The notes below the pieces were generated by a model. It did not search any database. It saw nothing but the letters and a program-made list of their open reading frames with translations, and had not been told where the DNA came from. From the NCBI GenBank assembly GCA_003134995.1, contig PLDC01000014.1:1-64000 (forward strand): 64,000 bases of DNA. The letters run 5' to 3'. Source of the stretch: Acidobacteriaceae bacterium (GTDB lineage Bacteria; Acidobacteriota; Terriglobia; Terriglobales; Acidobacteriaceae). The first letter of the stretch is position 1, and every line of letters begins with the position of its first letter. Position numbers and translations under genes: made by a program. Shown here piece by piece: positions 26,235-34,826 of the stretch.

Positions 26235-28817
26235 CTACTTCAATCCTGTCACTACGTACGCCTCCGATAGTATCTGGACGTATACGTAGGCGTACGCGCT
26301 GCCGTCGCTGGAAAAAATAGGCGCGCCAGATCCCGTAATTCCCGCGCCGGTGGCCTCGCCAAAATTTTTCCATGGATCCATTTTCCCGGTCGCAGGATTT
26401 ACCATGAAGACCTTCGCAATCTTCTGCCCCGACCGCCCGGACGCCACGTAAAGGGAGCCTCCATCCGGCGACCAGCCGGCCACGTAATAGCTGGAATCGA
26501 GCCCTGGGACTGGACGCAGACCGCTGCCGTCGAGCGGCCAGATTCCCCACTTTCCATCCGATCCCATTACCGCCGTACTTTTACCGTCAGGGGAGAGAGT
26601 CACTCCGGAGATGCCTTCCGGAGTGATGGGTTTGGAATCGCCATTGCTGAGGTCGATGAGATAATCGCGGGCGGCGTGACCGGATTCGATGCCAGAGGCA
26701 AGCAGGTGGTGGCCGTCAGGTAACCAGGTCACACCGCCGTAGCTTACTTCGTCGTGGGTAAGCGGCCTGGTCTCGCCCGTTCCCGTGGGCACCAGGTTCA
26801 AAGGCCCTCCCTGGGCCCGCTTCGTGATCGCCCACTTGGCGTCGGGAGACAAGCCCAAGGCGTTGCCCTCGCCGATGCGTACTGGTGGCGACCCATCCGT
26901 ATCGCGCAGATAGACGGTGTAATTCGGACCGCCGCCTTCGCCTTCTTCCTCGAACAGAATCTTGTGGCCATCGCGGCTGATAGCGCGTGCGATCGACCAG
27001 CCAAACCAACCCAGTTCGCGTTCCTCTTTTCCGCCCGGCGCCATGCCGCGAATCCCGATCCGCTCGCGGTGCGTCACGGTCAGAACCGCGCCATTGCGTA
27101 TGTCTTGCAGCCACATGCCTCCGGGTACGTTCGAGATCGTACGAACTTTGCCGGAGAGAGTTGCGCTGCGCAGGTTGTCGGCGCTGCCGGTGTTCGTACT
27201 GGCGAACCAGACCTCATCGCCGGCCGGCGACCATTCAATGCCTTCGATCGATTCCCAGCCGGAAGAAAGCTTCTTTTCCTTCTCGTTGCCGTCAGCGCCA
27301 ATCACCGCGACCGAGCCCTCGTCGTCGCCGCCGGGATTTTCGTGGTCCGCAAACGCGATCCACTTGCCGTCCGAGGAAATCTTTGGCTGGCTGATCCAAT
27401 TGATGCTGTCGAACAGCACTTTGCCGATGGGATACTCGAGGCGCCAGTGGCTGTTCTCCGGCACGTAACGGACGACTGCCATTTTTTCTCCGTCCGGCGC
27501 CCAATCCACGTCTTGCACGCTCTCCAGCACCTCGCGCGGCGTTCCTCCACTGAGCGGAACTCGGGCCAGCGTGCCCCTGCGCGCATAACCTCCCATGTAG
27601 ACCGTGTTGAGCCGGATCGCCAGTTCTCCATTTTTCGAGATCGCCAGCAGTTCGGCATTCTTCAGTCCCAACTCGCGTGAGCCCGGGTCATCGATGCGGG
27701 CGAGATACAACTGGTCTTCTCCGCCGTCCCATGACGCGCTGTAAACCACGCTTCCGTCAGGCGCAAAACGCGCGTTTCCAACAGCGCCGGTGCGAAAGGT
27801 AATTTGCTTGTACTCCGCCAGCGGCGCAAGCCCCTTGCCCCGCCCCAGCCACCAGCCCACGCCGAGCATCGCCAATGCAAGCGCAACACCACCCGCCAGC
27901 GCAGCCAACAGCTTGCCCCGCGGCGGCGCACCTGAAATCGGTACCGCTCGCATGGTGGTGCTCGAAATTCCAGAGAGATGCTCGAGATCAAACGCAATAT
28001 CGCTGGCGGAATGAAATCGCGACTCAGGATTTTTCTCCAGGCAGTGCTGCACAATCCGCTCGAGCGCGGGAGAAACATTGCGATTGGTCTCGGCAAAGTC
28101 CGGAGGATCTTCCTTCAAAATCGCGCTCATCGTATCGGCGGCCGTATCTCGATGAAACGCCCGCTTGCCTGAAATCATCTCGTAGAGAATCGCGCCAAAG
28201 CTGAAGATGTCAGACCGCGCATCTACAGCCACGCCACGCACCTGCTCGGGAGACATGTATCCCGCGGTACCGAGCACCGTGCCTACTTCTGTAACGTGCG
28301 TCAGGGTTGCCTGCGCAGTGTGGTCGCCTGATTCGGGCTGAGTCAGCTTGGCTAAGCCGAAGTCGAGAATCTTCACGCGTCCATCTTTGGTGAGAAACAA
28401 ATTTTCCGGCTTCAGATCGCGATGGATGATTCCTTTTTCGTGCGCCGCTGCCAGCCCATGTGCGATTTGCAAGGCGTAGTCCAAGGTCTTGCGCAACGCG
28501 ATCGACCCGCTGCGCAGGCGCTCGCGCAAAGTCTCGCCTTCCAATAATTCCGAGACTACGTAAGGCGAGCCTTCATTGGTGCCAATATCAAAAACCGCCA
28601 GAATGTTGGGGTGATTCAAAGCCGCGGTGGCGAGGGCTTCCTGCTCGAAGCGGTGCAACCGGTCAGGATCGAGCGAAGTTGCCTGGGGCAAAACTTTGAT
28701 CGCCACTTCCCGTTTCAGGCGGGTGTCGCGGGCGCGAAAAACCTCGCCCATTCCGCCCGCGCCCAAAGGGGCGACAATCTCATAGGGTCCAAGTCTGGAG
28801 CCAGAAGTCAGGTTCAT
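26235..28817 (-). CDS. Membrane Ser/Thr protein kinase with C-terminal TolB/WD40-like propeller
   Basis: 860 residues starting at [15 protein letters not shown]. The kinase domain (about 10-275) has the glycine loop LGAGGMGEV, the catalytic loop [19 protein letters not shown] and the APE-equivalent MSPEQV. One transmembrane helix ([20 protein letters not shown], near 315-335) leads to an extracytoplasmic region of repeated beta units ([54 protein letters not shown]), a TolB-like propeller. This PknB-propeller layout is very abundant in Acidobacteriota and probably senses an external signal. The substrate is unknown. Confidence 0.93.
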   Translation of the reverse strand: MNLTSGSRLGPYEIVAPLGAGGMGEVFRARDTRLKREVAIKVLPQATSLDPDRLHRFEQEALATAALNHPNILAVFDIGTNEGSPYVVSELLEGETLRERLRSGSIALRKTLDYALQIAHGLAAAHEKGIIHRDLKPENLFLTKDGRVKILDFGLAKLTQPESGDHTAQATLTHVTEVGTVLGTAGYMSPEQVRGVAVDARSDIFSFGAILYEMISGKRAFHRDTAADTMSAILKEDPPDFAETNRNVSPALERIVQHCLEKNPESRFHSASDIAFDLEHLSGISSTTMRAVPISGAPPRGKLLAALAGGVALALAMLGVGWWLGRGKGLAPLAEYKQITFRTGAVGNARFAPDGSVVYSASWDGGEDQLYLARIDDPGSRELGLKNAELLAISKNGELAIRLNTVYMGGYARRGTLARVPLSGGTPREVLESVQDVDWAPDGEKMAVVRYVPENSHWRLEYPIGKVLFDSINWISQPKISSDGKWIAFADHENPGGDDEGSVAVIGADGNEKEKKLSSGWESIEGIEWSPAGDEVWFASTNTGSADNLRSATLSGKVRTISNVPGGMWLQDIRNGAVLTVTHRERIGIRGMAPGGKEERELGWFGWSIARAISRDGHKILFEEEGEGGGPNYTVYLRDTDGSPPVRIGEGNALGLSPDAKWAITKRAQGGPLNLVPTGTGETRPLTHDEVSYGGVTWLPDGHHLLASGIESGHAARDYLIDLSNGDSKPITPEGISGVTLSPDGKSTAVMGSDGKWGIWPLDGSGLRPVPGLDSSYYVAGWSPDGGSLYVASGRSGQKIAKVFMVNPATGKMDPWKNFGEATGAGITGSGAPIFSSDGSAYAYVYVQILSEAYVVTGLK

Positions 28818-28930
28818 CGTGGCCGGATTATAGCGCAGCAGAGCTGTCGAGAAACTCATGAAGGCGTGCGATGCCGTGCAACCGCGCGGATTGGCAATGT
28901 TCAGTCACCGGACTTTGCAGTACAAAGTAC

Positions 28931-28959
28931 TTGACACAGGAGCTTCCCGGAGCTAGCCT
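28931..28959 (+). promoter_or_regulatory. Promoter with adjacent palindrome, probable autoregulated operon
   Basis: TTGACA (28931-28936), a 17-base spacer and TAGCCT (28954-28959), nine bases before the ATG at 28969. Just upstream, 28918-28930 reads CAGTACAAAGTAC, an inverted repeat (GTAC-AAA-GTAC) touching the -35 box, a plausible operator for the winged-helix protein encoded in this operon. The operator role is inferred from position. Confidence 0.5.
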
Positions 28960-28968
28960 ATGGGTTAG

Positions 28969-29613
28969 ATGCCCGATCCTCGCCATCACCGTATTCGCCG
29001 CCTGCAGCGTGCCTCACATCCAGCGCCCGCCCGTGCTACGACGGATCTCGCTCCCGATGCCGCCGCCGACCTCCGCTTCATTCGCGACACCATGGAGCGT
29101 TCCGCCTCTTTCACTGCGATCCCTGGTTGGGGACAAGTCATACTCGGTGCGACCGCACTTGCCGCCGCATGGCTAGCCGATCGCCAGCCCAACTCTGCTG
29201 CATGGCTGAAGGTCTGGCTGGCTGAAGCAATTGTCGCGGCCCTGATCGCTTTTCTCTCTATGCGCTGGAAGGCCAACCGTCGCGGCCTCCCATTGCTCAG
29301 CGGTCCCGGACGCAAGGTCGCCCTGGGTCTGTTTCCACCGCTCACCGCTGGTGCTCTGCTGACTTTTTCTTTCCAGCGTGCTGGCCTTGAATCAGCGCTC
29401 GCGCCCGCCTGGCTTCTTCTCTATGGCGCTGGCATTATCTCCGGGGGCGGCTATTCCGTGTCGATCGTCCCTGTCATGGGACTTTGTTTCATGGCCACAG
29501 GCGCTCTAGCCATAGTGGCCCCAGCAGCCTGGGCGAACTGGTTTCTGGCCGCCGGCTTTGGCGGCCTCCACATTATCTTCGGATTTCTGATTGCCCGGAG
29601 GTACGGTGGCTAG
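28969..29613 (+). CDS. Multi-pass membrane protein of a regulator-linked operon
   Basis: 214 residues with about six membrane segments after a basic N-terminus (VILGATALAAAWLA, WLAEAIVAALIAFLSM, ALGLFPPLTAGALLTFSF, LAPAWLLLYGAGIISGG, VPVMGLCFMATGALAIV, WFLAAGFGGLHIIFGFL). No function can be assigned. Its stop codon lies inside the first codons of the winged-helix gene, so the two are coupled. Membrane protein plus HTH_34-type regulator pairs recur in Acidobacteriota. The start lies nine bases after a -10 box and has no ribosome site. Confidence 0.8.
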   Translation: MPDPRHHRIRRLQRASHPAPARATTDLAPDAAADLRFIRDTMERSASFTAIPGWGQVILGATALAAAWLADRQPNSAAWLKVWLAEAIVAALIAFLSMRWKANRRGLPLLSGPGRKVALGLFPPLTAGALLTFSFQRAGLESALAPAWLLLYGAGIISGGGYSVSIVPVMGLCFMATGALAIVAPAAWANWFLAAGFGGLHIIFGFLIARRYGG

Positions 29614-30001
29614 AGCCCTCACACAGCGCCGCAAGCCGGGGACACAGGCAACAACAAAGGCCAGAGCCCAATCCGCTCCGGTGCGAGAGCATCTTCCTGC
29701 GCTCCAACTTCCCGAACTCGATCGCCTGATTCACGAGCGCATTCGCCTCGGAATCGTAAGCGCTCTCGCGACCAACGCCAGCCTCAGCTTCAACGATCTG
29801 AAACGCATCTTAAAAACCACCGACGGCAATCTCAGCGTCCACGCCCGCAAACTCGAGGAGGCTGAATACATCTCCTGCCTCAAATATTTTGAGGCTCGCG
29901 TCCCTCGCACAGAATACCGGCTGACTGCCACTGGCCGCCGCGCCTTAACGCACTATCTCAATCAGATGGAAGAATGGATCCGGCTCACACGCGAGCAATA
30001 G
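29606..30001 (+). CDS. Winged-helix transcriptional regulator (HTH_34/ArsR-like)
   Basis: 131 residues from a GTG at 29606 with a GGAGG site; it overlaps the preceding gene by eight bases. The winged helix spans about 45-130: LDRLIHERIRLGIVSAL, SLSFNDLKRILKTTDGNLSV (recognition region), HARKLEEAEYI and EYRLTATGRRALTHYL (wing and dimer helix). The family (PF13601-type) represses its own operon in the cases known to me. The likely target is the GTAC-palindrome promoter at 28918-28959. Confidence 0.88.
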   Translation: MARALTQRRKPGTQATTKARAQSAPVREHLPALQLPELDRLIHERIRLGIVSALATNASLSFNDLKRILKTTDGNLSVHARKLEEAEYISCLKYFEARVPRTEYRLTATGRRALTHYLNQMEEWIRLTREQ

Positions 30002-30054
30002 CTCTCTGCCAACACTACTCCGAGCCAAGAAGTTCGCGTAAACGAGGAGAAGCG

Positions 30055-30399
30055 ATGAACAATCACAAAGCGGAAATCCCATCGCCAACCACAAACGCGG
30101 GAGTAAGTAACGCTGTTCGCCCGCGAATCAACCGTGTGAGCGGTTTACTCCTGATTGCCCTGTCGCTCACAGCCTTGCTCGCCGTCCTCGGCGGCTTCAC
30201 TCAACCGCCGCAGCCGGATGAAGGTGTGGGCGCACATATCTTTCAGCTCTCGATCGTAGCGCTGCTTCCGACGCTCCTGTTGTTTCTGGTTACGGCCGAT
30301 TGGAAGCAGCGTTGGCGAAGCGCGCGACCGCTGGCATTTTCGACCGCCGCTTTAGTCATCGCCTTCGGAGCACTCTTCTACCTCGAACACTACCGGTAA
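30055..30399 (+). CDS. Small membrane protein, third gene of the operon
   Basis: 114 residues. The ATG has GAGGAG upstream. Three membrane segments are predicted (GLLLIALSLTALLAVLGGF, FQLSIVALLPTLLLFLVT, PLAFSTAALVIAFGALFYL) after a 30-residue polar N-terminus. No family is recognised. It lies 53 bases after the regulator and probably belongs to the same transcript. Confidence 0.8.
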   Translation: MNNHKAEIPSPTTNAGVSNAVRPRINRVSGLLLIALSLTALLAVLGGFTQPPQPDEGVGAHIFQLSIVALLPTLLLFLVTADWKQRWRSARPLAFSTAALVIAFGALFYLEHYR

Positions 30400-30522
30400 G
30401 CCAGTGGCGGCGCTCCTCAGAGTGCGGTACGCGAGCATTCCCAAAACGGTTCACAAAATAGCTTTTGTTACTTTCGGAACCTCGGCCAATTCCTTCCGCC
30501 ACGCTACGATAGCCCCTAAGAC

Positions 30523-32013
30523 ATGAATAACATCGCGGTCCTGTACGATGCGGGTCAGGCCGTGCTCTCCACCTTCGACCTGGATGAGGTGTTGCAGCGC
30601 ATTCTTGGCATTGCACGGGATTATTTTCATCTTCGGCACGTGGCAATTCTGCTGCTCGACCGGCAGTCGCAGCAGCTGTACGTCCGCTCGCAAATTGGCT
30701 GGGACGAAGGTCAGGATAAGCTTCGATGGGCGGTTGGCCAAGGAATTACGGGAGCCACAGCGCTCAAGAAACAGCCCGTGTATGCGCCCGACGTAACCAA
30801 AGACTCGCGCTATATCTGCTCCGCGAAGTCCACTCTTTCCGAACTCGCCATTCCGTTGATGGTTCGGGATGAAGTGGTCGGCGTGCTCGATTGTCAGAGC
30901 GATCGCATGAATCATTTCGACTCTGAAACTATCGACCTGCTCACACTTTTTTCTACTCAGGCGTCCATCGCTTTGCAGAACGCCCGCCTCTACTCTCTGG
31001 AACAGCAACGCGCCCGGCAACTGCAGGCGATTAACGCCATCGCGCAGCAAACCACCGCGGTTCTCGACCTTGAAGATTTGCTCGGCAGGGTTTGCCAGTT
31101 GATTCAGGATGCCTTTCGCGTATCGCACGTGTCGCTCTTTCTGCGCGAAGACCACGACTTGGTGCTGCGGGCGCACCACGGAACACTTACGCCCCGCATT
31201 CAGCAAGGAGGCCGCTTCCCTGCTGAACCTTGGTCGAAGATGTTGGCCAGCAACACCACATTAACTGAGGCGGATCTCAACGAAGGTCCCAGCAGCACGA
31301 AGTTCTTCGCCGAATCGGCTTCGCGCATATGCATTCCGCTGGTCTCGTTCGGACACACGCTCGGGATACTCGCGCTCGACAGCGCCCTGCCTGACGCCTT
31401 CCGCGACGGCGATCTCCAGTCGCTGGAATCGGTCGCCGACATCTGCGCCACCGCGATTCAGAACGCACACTATGTCGATCGCGTAAAACAGTTGGCCTAT
31501 CTCGATGGCTTGACCGGCATTTTCAACCGGCGATTTTTTGAATTGCGATTCATGGAAGAGATCGAGCGTGCCCGCCGCTACGGCACGGGCATGGCAGTAA
31601 TCATGGCTGACATCGATCAGTTTAAGCGGCTCAACGATGAGTTCGGGCACGTGCTGGGTGACGAAGTGCTGCGCCAGGTTTCATCCCTGTTTCACCAGCA
31701 ATTGCGGAAGATCGACGTCGTGTGCCGTTACGGAGGCGAGGAGTTCGGAATCCTTCTCACACAAACCGACGCGCAGCACGCAGTGAATGTGGCGGAGAAG
31801 CTTCGGAAGATGGTAGCGACCTGGCAGTTCCCAGGTGTGCCACGCACCGTCACGATCAGCGCCGGGGCCGCCGCCTTCCCCAGCCACGGCGCCACCCGCG
31901 ACGACCTGGTTAGGGCCGCGGATTCCGCCCTCTATAGCGCGAAGCAGGCAGGAAGAAACAAGGTCTGTTTGGCGAATCCGGCAAGAGAAAAATCAGTGGC
32001 CAGTGGTCAGTGA
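30523..32013 (+). CDS. GAF-GAF-GGDEF diguanylate cyclase
   Basis: 496 residues. Two GAF domains (about 5-165 and 170-325) precede a GGDEF domain (about 330-485) with LDGLTGIFNRRFFE, MADIDQFKRLNDEFGH and the active-site loop RYGGEEFGIL. RKID lies five residues before the GGEEF loop and fits the RxxD inhibitory I-site, so product inhibition is likely. No signal peptide or membrane segment is seen, so it is a cytosolic sensor enzyme making c-di-GMP. The last codons (SVASGQ) are written by the left arm of the inverted repeat at 31993-32099. The PilZ protein at 6285-6998 could be one effector. Confidence 0.94.
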   Translation: MNNIAVLYDAGQAVLSTFDLDEVLQRILGIARDYFHLRHVAILLLDRQSQQLYVRSQIGWDEGQDKLRWAVGQGITGATALKKQPVYAPDVTKDSRYICSAKSTLSELAIPLMVRDEVVGVLDCQSDRMNHFDSETIDLLTLFSTQASIALQNARLYSLEQQRARQLQAINAIAQQTTAVLDLEDLLGRVCQLIQDAFRVSHVSLFLREDHDLVLRAHHGTLTPRIQQGGRFPAEPWSKMLASNTTLTEADLNEGPSSTKFFAESASRICIPLVSFGHTLGILALDSALPDAFRDGDLQSLESVADICATAIQNAHYVDRVKQLAYLDGLTGIFNRRFFELRFMEEIERARRYGTGMAVIMADIDQFKRLNDEFGHVLGDEVLRQVSSLFHQQLRKIDVVCRYGGEEFGILLTQTDAQHAVNVAEKLRKMVATWQFPGVPRTVTISAGAAAFPSHGATRDDLVRAADSALYSAKQAGRNKVCLANPAREKSVASGQ

Positions 32014-32099
32014 TCAGTGGCCAGTAAAATCTTTGCCCAATAAAATCGCCGCTCTTGCGCTAGCTACTAGTCACTGACCACTGAACACTGACCACTGCT
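31993..32099. repeat. Micro-repeat inverted array A (CAGTGGTCAGTG words)
   Basis: The left arm (31993-32025) is made of CAGTGGCCAGTGGTCAGTGA words. The right arm (32068-32097) ends ACTGAACACTGACCACTG, its reverse complement with few mismatches. The loop is about 40 bases. It lies between convergent genes and overlaps the diguanylate cyclase stop codon, so it could also end transcription both ways. Confidence 0.85.
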
Positions 32100-32101
32100 T
32101 T

Positions 32102-33247
32102 CTAGATGTCGAACGAATCGCCACGCATCTGCAATCGAAGCTGCTCCATCTCATGCTGAAGCTTCTCGCGGCTTTTCTCGAGCTCTTCCTTAACCTTGGG
32201 CCCTAGCTCTTGCCGTAGCTTCTCGGCATTTTCCTTCATCTCTTTCTGCTGTGCGCACAGAGCCTGACTCACTTCTTCCGACACCTTCCGGCTTTGCTCC
32301 TTCGCCAATTCTATCTGGGGCCTCAGTTTGGCGATCTGGTTTTGCACTTCGCTCAAATCGATTTGGCTCTCCGCATCCACTTCGGGATCTTCCAGGCTCT
32401 CTTCCAACATCTCGCCGGATTCCTTGTGCTCGGGCAAAGTAAGAGTAAGAGTCAGTTCTTTTTTATCGCGGATCACTCCCACGCTCACCGACCCTGCGCC
32501 GTGGGCATGCAACGCATGCGTGAAGTCGCTGGTGTCATGCACTGGTTGATCACCCACGCGCGTGATCACATCTCCGGCGCGCAGTCCGCCCTTTTCCGCG
32601 CTGCTTCCTTTTTCCACCGATCGCACCAGCACCCCGCTCCCATTTTTTGCCCCAAAAAAATCTCCGAGCTGCGGCGTCAGATTCTCTACCATCACGCCGC
32701 TTCTCATCGACGAGTGCACGTAAACCACACCAATATTCGGAATATCGAAGTCCATGTTCGGGATCGGCGGAATCTCGACATGGAAATCCTTGTCCTTTAA
32801 TTTATCCATCCCAGTGAGCGCAAATTCGTTGCGTCGGTCAGCCAGTTGCAACTTGACGGTCATCGGCTGTCCGTCGCGGCTCAGTCCGAGCGTGATCACG
32901 CGTCCCGGCGGCGTCTCATGGATCATCCGCTGCAATTGCGGCTTGCTTTCGATCGCCGTCCCGTTCATGGTGAGGATGACGTCGTGCTCCTTGATTCCGG
33001 CTTTGCCCGCGGGAGCGTCCTGGTCCACCATCGTCACCTCAACGCCGTGTTCTTCCTTCAGCTTCAAAGTGTTCAAACGCTCGGTGGAGATATTCGCGAT
33101 GTCGACGCCGAGATAGGAACTCGTATCGGAATCATCGATGGGAATGCCGAAGGGCTGCGATGAATCAACCGTCCATCGCTGCGCGGCCGGTGCCATACCG
33201 AGCAGCAGAGGCAGCACAGCAATCGTTGTCAAAAGCCGTTTACCCAT
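32102..33247 (-). CDS. Periplasmic double-PDZ protein with coiled-coil tail
   Basis: 381 residues. The ATG at 33247 has a perfect AGGAGG six bases upstream; the nine-codon longer frame is rejected. A signal peptide (LLTTIAVLPLLLGMAPA) is followed by PDZ 1 (about 45-135: SYLGVDIANIS, APAGKAGIKEHDVILTMNG), PDZ 2 (about 185-285: SGVLVRSVEKGSSAEKGGL, GDVITRVGDQP) and a charged helical tail (about 300-375) predicted as coiled coil. There is no protease domain, so it is probably an adaptor or sensor in the envelope. It is the last gene of the ECF sigma, anti-sigma, DUF4097 run. Confidence 0.88.
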   Translation of the reverse strand: MGKRLLTTIAVLPLLLGMAPAAQRWTVDSSQPFGIPIDDSDTSSYLGVDIANISTERLNTLKLKEEHGVEVTMVDQDAPAGKAGIKEHDVILTMNGTAIESKPQLQRMIHETPPGRVITLGLSRDGQPMTVKLQLADRRNEFALTGMDKLKDKDFHVEIPPIPNMDFDIPNIGVVYVHSSMRSGVMVENLTPQLGDFFGAKNGSGVLVRSVEKGSSAEKGGLRAGDVITRVGDQPVHDTSDFTHALHAHGAGSVSVGVIRDKKELTLTLTLPEHKESGEMLEESLEDPEVDAESQIDLSEVQNQIAKLRPQIELAKEQSRKVSEEVSQALCAQQKEMKENAEKLRQELGPKVKEELEKSREKLQHEMEQLRLQMRGDSFDI

Positions 33248-33284
33248 GACCAACCTCCTGAAATGTCGATGCACTGCGCGTTGT

Positions 33285-33440
33285 TGTCATTCTGAGGCGG
33301 GCGCTTTTTGCCCTTTGTCATCCTGAAGCGACGGCCTCATCGTCGCTGAAGGATCTCCATCTTCACGGCCCTATCGCTCCGTAAGCCCCCAATTGCGTCG
33401 CGCCTTTTGCGACGCAATAAATTACACGTTTGGCTCGCTA
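33285..33440. repeat. Two dispersed repeats between the PDZ and DUF4097 genes
   Basis: 33286-33360 holds a TTGTCATTCTGAGGC / TTGTCATCCTGAAGCG pair ending GAAGGATCT. 33398-33425 holds a perfect hairpin, ATTGCGTCGC-GCCTTTT-GCGACGCAAT, followed by TAAATTACACGTTTGGCTCG. The second matches 34759-34802 in layout, with a changed but still paired stem. Confidence 0.7.
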
Positions 33441-33443
33441 CCT

Positions 33444-34682
33444 TTAATTCGCCCGCTTAAAGTAAATATCTCCAGTCGTCGTGCGAACCTTGAGCACAGG
33501 TCCGCCTCCGTTCAACTTGCCCTCAGCAGTCAGCGTTCTCGGGCCGTACTGATCGCCCTCGGCGGCCACATGAATGTCAGGAAAGTCAGACGTAATGTGG
33601 TGCCCATTGCCCAAGTCCACGCTGGCGCGGACTGCGATGGCAACATCAGGTGCAACCAGCACCGTAATATCGCCCGCCGATGTTTCCAGCACAGAATCGC
33701 TGCGCTCGGCCGTCGTCTTGATGAACTTCACCGTGATCCCGCCCGCGCCGGTCTCGACGCGAGCCGAAGGAACGCCGTAGAGTTCGATGCTGCCGGCGCT
33801 GGAGTTCGCGCCCACGCGACCCTTCGCGGAAGTCAGGCGAATACTGCCGCCGCCGGTCTCGACTTCTGCAGGACCACCAATATCTCCCAGGTTGATACTG
33901 CCGCCGTTCGTCGTCGCCTTCACTCTTCCCACGCAATGCTTGATCTCAACGTTTCCCGCGCCCGCCTCGACCACAACTCCTTGCTCGCCGGAGAGTACAA
34001 CCACATTGCCGCCCCCGGTTTCCGCCTGGATCTTTCCTTTCACCGATCCAATCGTAATGTTGCCGCCGCCGGTCTCTAGCTTTAGATCGCCGCCCACTGT
34101 TCCCACGTCGATCGCATCGCCGCCGGTCTCAGCGTTCACCGAGCCGCCAATGTCATCCACGCGCAACTTGCCGCCGCCACTCTCAATCTCCACGCGCCCG
34201 GCGACACCTGTCGCTTCCACAGCGCCGCCGCCCGTGTCGATCTTTACCAATTCCATTTCTCGTGGAATGTTAATCACGAACTCACCCGCGAATTTGCATG
34301 CCGGACCCGTATCAACGGTCACGTGCCCAACGCCTAACTTAATCGTGTGCACGCCCCGCCGCTCCCCCACCACCCACGCCGTATCACCTTTCACGTACGT
34401 ACTCACCTTGTAGGTTTGGAACTGCTTCCGCGCATCTTCTTCCGAGGATTCCTTGGAGCGCATATGAAACGCGTAATCGATGCCCGATCTCTGCGCGCCA
34501 TGCACCACCACCGCACCCGCATCGACTCTGACTTTAAGATTCTTCACTCCCGCAAGCGATCCCGAGATGACCTGGCTCCAGCCAGTCCCTTCCCGGGAGA
34601 TCTTTGTTTCCTGCGCCACGGCCAGCGGCGCAAGCAGGGCCAGCATAAAAAACAGCCCAACGAATTGTGGCGAACGCTTCAA
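33444..34682 (-). CDS. DUF4097 beta-solenoid (adhesin-like) secreted protein
   Basis: 412 residues. AGGTGG lies six bases before a TTG at 34682 (LKRSPQF), which is the preferred start; a TTG five codons earlier is possible. A signal peptide (FVGLFFMLALLAPLAVAQ) leads to a long run of 20-24-residue units with Gly-Gly turns (VETGGGSIRLTSAKGRVGAN, AETGGDAIDVGTVGGDLKL), the DUF4097/putative auto-transporter adhesin fold, forming a beta-solenoid. It probably faces the periplasm or cell surface. DUF4097 proteins are often encoded beside ECF sigma/anti-sigma pairs, as here, but their job is unknown. Confidence 0.9.
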   Translation of the reverse strand: MKRSPQFVGLFFMLALLAPLAVAQETKISREGTGWSQVISGSLAGVKNLKVRVDAGAVVVHGAQRSGIDYAFHMRSKESSEEDARKQFQTYKVSTYVKGDTAWVVGERRGVHTIKLGVGHVTVDTGPACKFAGEFVINIPREMELVKIDTGGGAVEATGVAGRVEIESGGGKLRVDDIGGSVNAETGGDAIDVGTVGGDLKLETGGGNITIGSVKGKIQAETGGGNVVVLSGEQGVVVEAGAGNVEIKHCVGRVKATTNGGSINLGDIGGPAEVETGGGSIRLTSAKGRVGANSSAGSIELYGVPSARVETGAGGITVKFIKTTAERSDSVLETSAGDITVLVAPDVAIAVRASVDLGNGHHITSDFPDIHVAAEGDQYGPRTLTAEGKLNGGGPVLKVRTTTGDIYFKRAN

Positions 34683-34706
34683 AATAAACCACCTCAATTT
34701 CTATCC

Positions 34707-34802
34707 GTCATTCCGAACAAGCGCCTTTTGCGCAGTGAGGAATCTGGGCGAGCCGCGCGATGTGTCGCGCTCTTTGCGACACATTAATCGCGCGTCCGGC
34801 TC
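34707..34802. repeat. GTCATTCCGAAC element (copy 2) plus GTGTCGC hairpin
   Basis: 34707-34750 reads GTCATTCCGAAC, a small hairpin (AAGCGCCTTTTGCGCA) and GTGAGGAATCTG, like 721-759 and 41214-41261. 34761-34786 is a hairpin, ATGTGTCGC-GCTCTTT-GCGACACAT, followed by TAATCGCGCGTCCGGCTCGC, homologous to the one at 33398-33440. Confidence 0.7.
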
Positions 34803-34826
34803 GCTTCCATATCACTCCCATCCATC

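Noticed and set aside
26754..27680. 308-residue plus-strand frame inside the kinase gene
   Set aside because: Antisense to the TolB-like propeller of the kinase; no ribosome site and shadow-type composition.
31993..32099. Array A as an ordinary Rho-independent terminator
   Set aside because: The stem is unusually long with a 40-base loop and no T run on either side. Termination remains possible but not canonical.
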